Of a DNA stretch of 64,000 nucleotides, positions 63,963 through 64,000 are shown one piece after another. Positions within the stretch are counted from its first letter, which is position 1; each line of letters opens with the position of its first letter. The stretch is from Salinicola rhizosphaerae. GTDB lineage: Bacteria > Pseudomonadota > Gammaproteobacteria > Pseudomonadales > Halomonadaceae. Below the pieces are notes generated by a model. The model made no database searches and had not been told where the DNA came from. It saw only the letters and a program-made list of their open reading frames with translations. The position numbers and the translations under genes are program-made. The stretch lies in the NCBI RefSeq assembly GCF_014652715.1, contig NZ_BMZI01000008.1, forward strand, positions 53,281 to 117,280, read 5' to 3'.

Positions 63963-64000
63963 CTTGCCGCGTCGGCGCTCCCGAAAACGCCCTGCGCGAG

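Overview
The window is GC-rich, densely packed bacterial chromosome with no phage, insertion sequence, CRISPR array or integrase. The gene content points to a salt-adapted gammaproteobacterium of the Halomonadaceae (Halomonas/Salinicola/Kushneria/Chromohalobacter type). The evidence is an alpha-glucosidase whose three catalytic residues fall at the positions I recall for the Halomonas GH13_23 enzyme, a long BetT-type BCCT choline transporter behind a BetI-like operator, tripartite tricarboxylate (Tct) and TRAP transporters, and a Pseudomonas/Halomonas-style glnA - DUF4124 - ntrB - ntrC block. I cannot fix the genus from sequence alone.

Layout. 0-3.2 kb: a tctCBA operon on the minus strand. 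3.5-10.6 kb: class I fructose-bisphosphate aldolase (minus), LrgA/LrgB, an alpha/beta hydrolase, the coupled epd-pgk pair and an EamA exporter. 10.8 kb: tRNA-Ser(CGA). 11-18.4 kb: a solute-binding-fold protein without a signal peptide, a second tctCBA operon, and divergently from it tctD-tctE plus a third gene for a periplasmic binding protein. 18.6-21.9 kb: a ShiA-like shikimate transporter, an AEC carrier and a 3-dehydroshikimate-dehydratase-like TIM barrel. 22-23.7 kb: msrPQ. 23.8-28.9 kb: a GhrB-like dehydrogenase, then a LacI-type regulator with a palindromic operator, translationally coupled to a TRAP transporter. 29-35 kb: HAD phosphatase, SUI1/YciH, a lipoprotein, aldo/keto reductase, sirtuin, a NERD-like membrane protein and a KdgK-type sugar kinase. 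35-39.6 kb: a sodium/solute symporter and BetT. 40-46 kb: dGTPase-like HD protein, oxaloacetate decarboxylase, MetE-like methyltransferase and GH13 alpha-glucosidase. 46-51 kb: ntrC, ntrB, DUF4124 and glnA, with a sigma-54 promoter and two NtrC-like sites upstream of glnA. 51-57 kb: degenerate NodB-fold protein, COG3575 nucleotidyltransferase, TerC/CBS/CorC protein and typA. 57-62.4 kb: a livGFHM operon and a convergent livK. 62.6-64 kb: a small unknown protein and a degenerate HD-GYP protein that may run off the right edge.

How it fits together. The theme is uptake and central carbon metabolism of organic acids and sugars (two Tct systems, TRAP, SSS, ShiA, AEC, aldolase, Epd/Pgk, KdgK, oxaloacetate decarboxylase), plus osmoprotectant uptake (BetT) and nitrogen control (NtrBC-GlnA). 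I found no convincing new multi-gene system. The most unexplained structure is a set of unrelated short tandem repeats (7, 11, 11-12, 15-16, 17, 17 and 32 bp periods) lying almost only in intergenic regions next to transporter operons. One of them is a repeated copy of the 3' end of livK. Other points of interest are several family members that have lost catalytic residues (NERD, NodB, HD-GYP), a 13-codon leader ORF overlapping the epd start, and a Tct two-component system with an added binding-protein gene.
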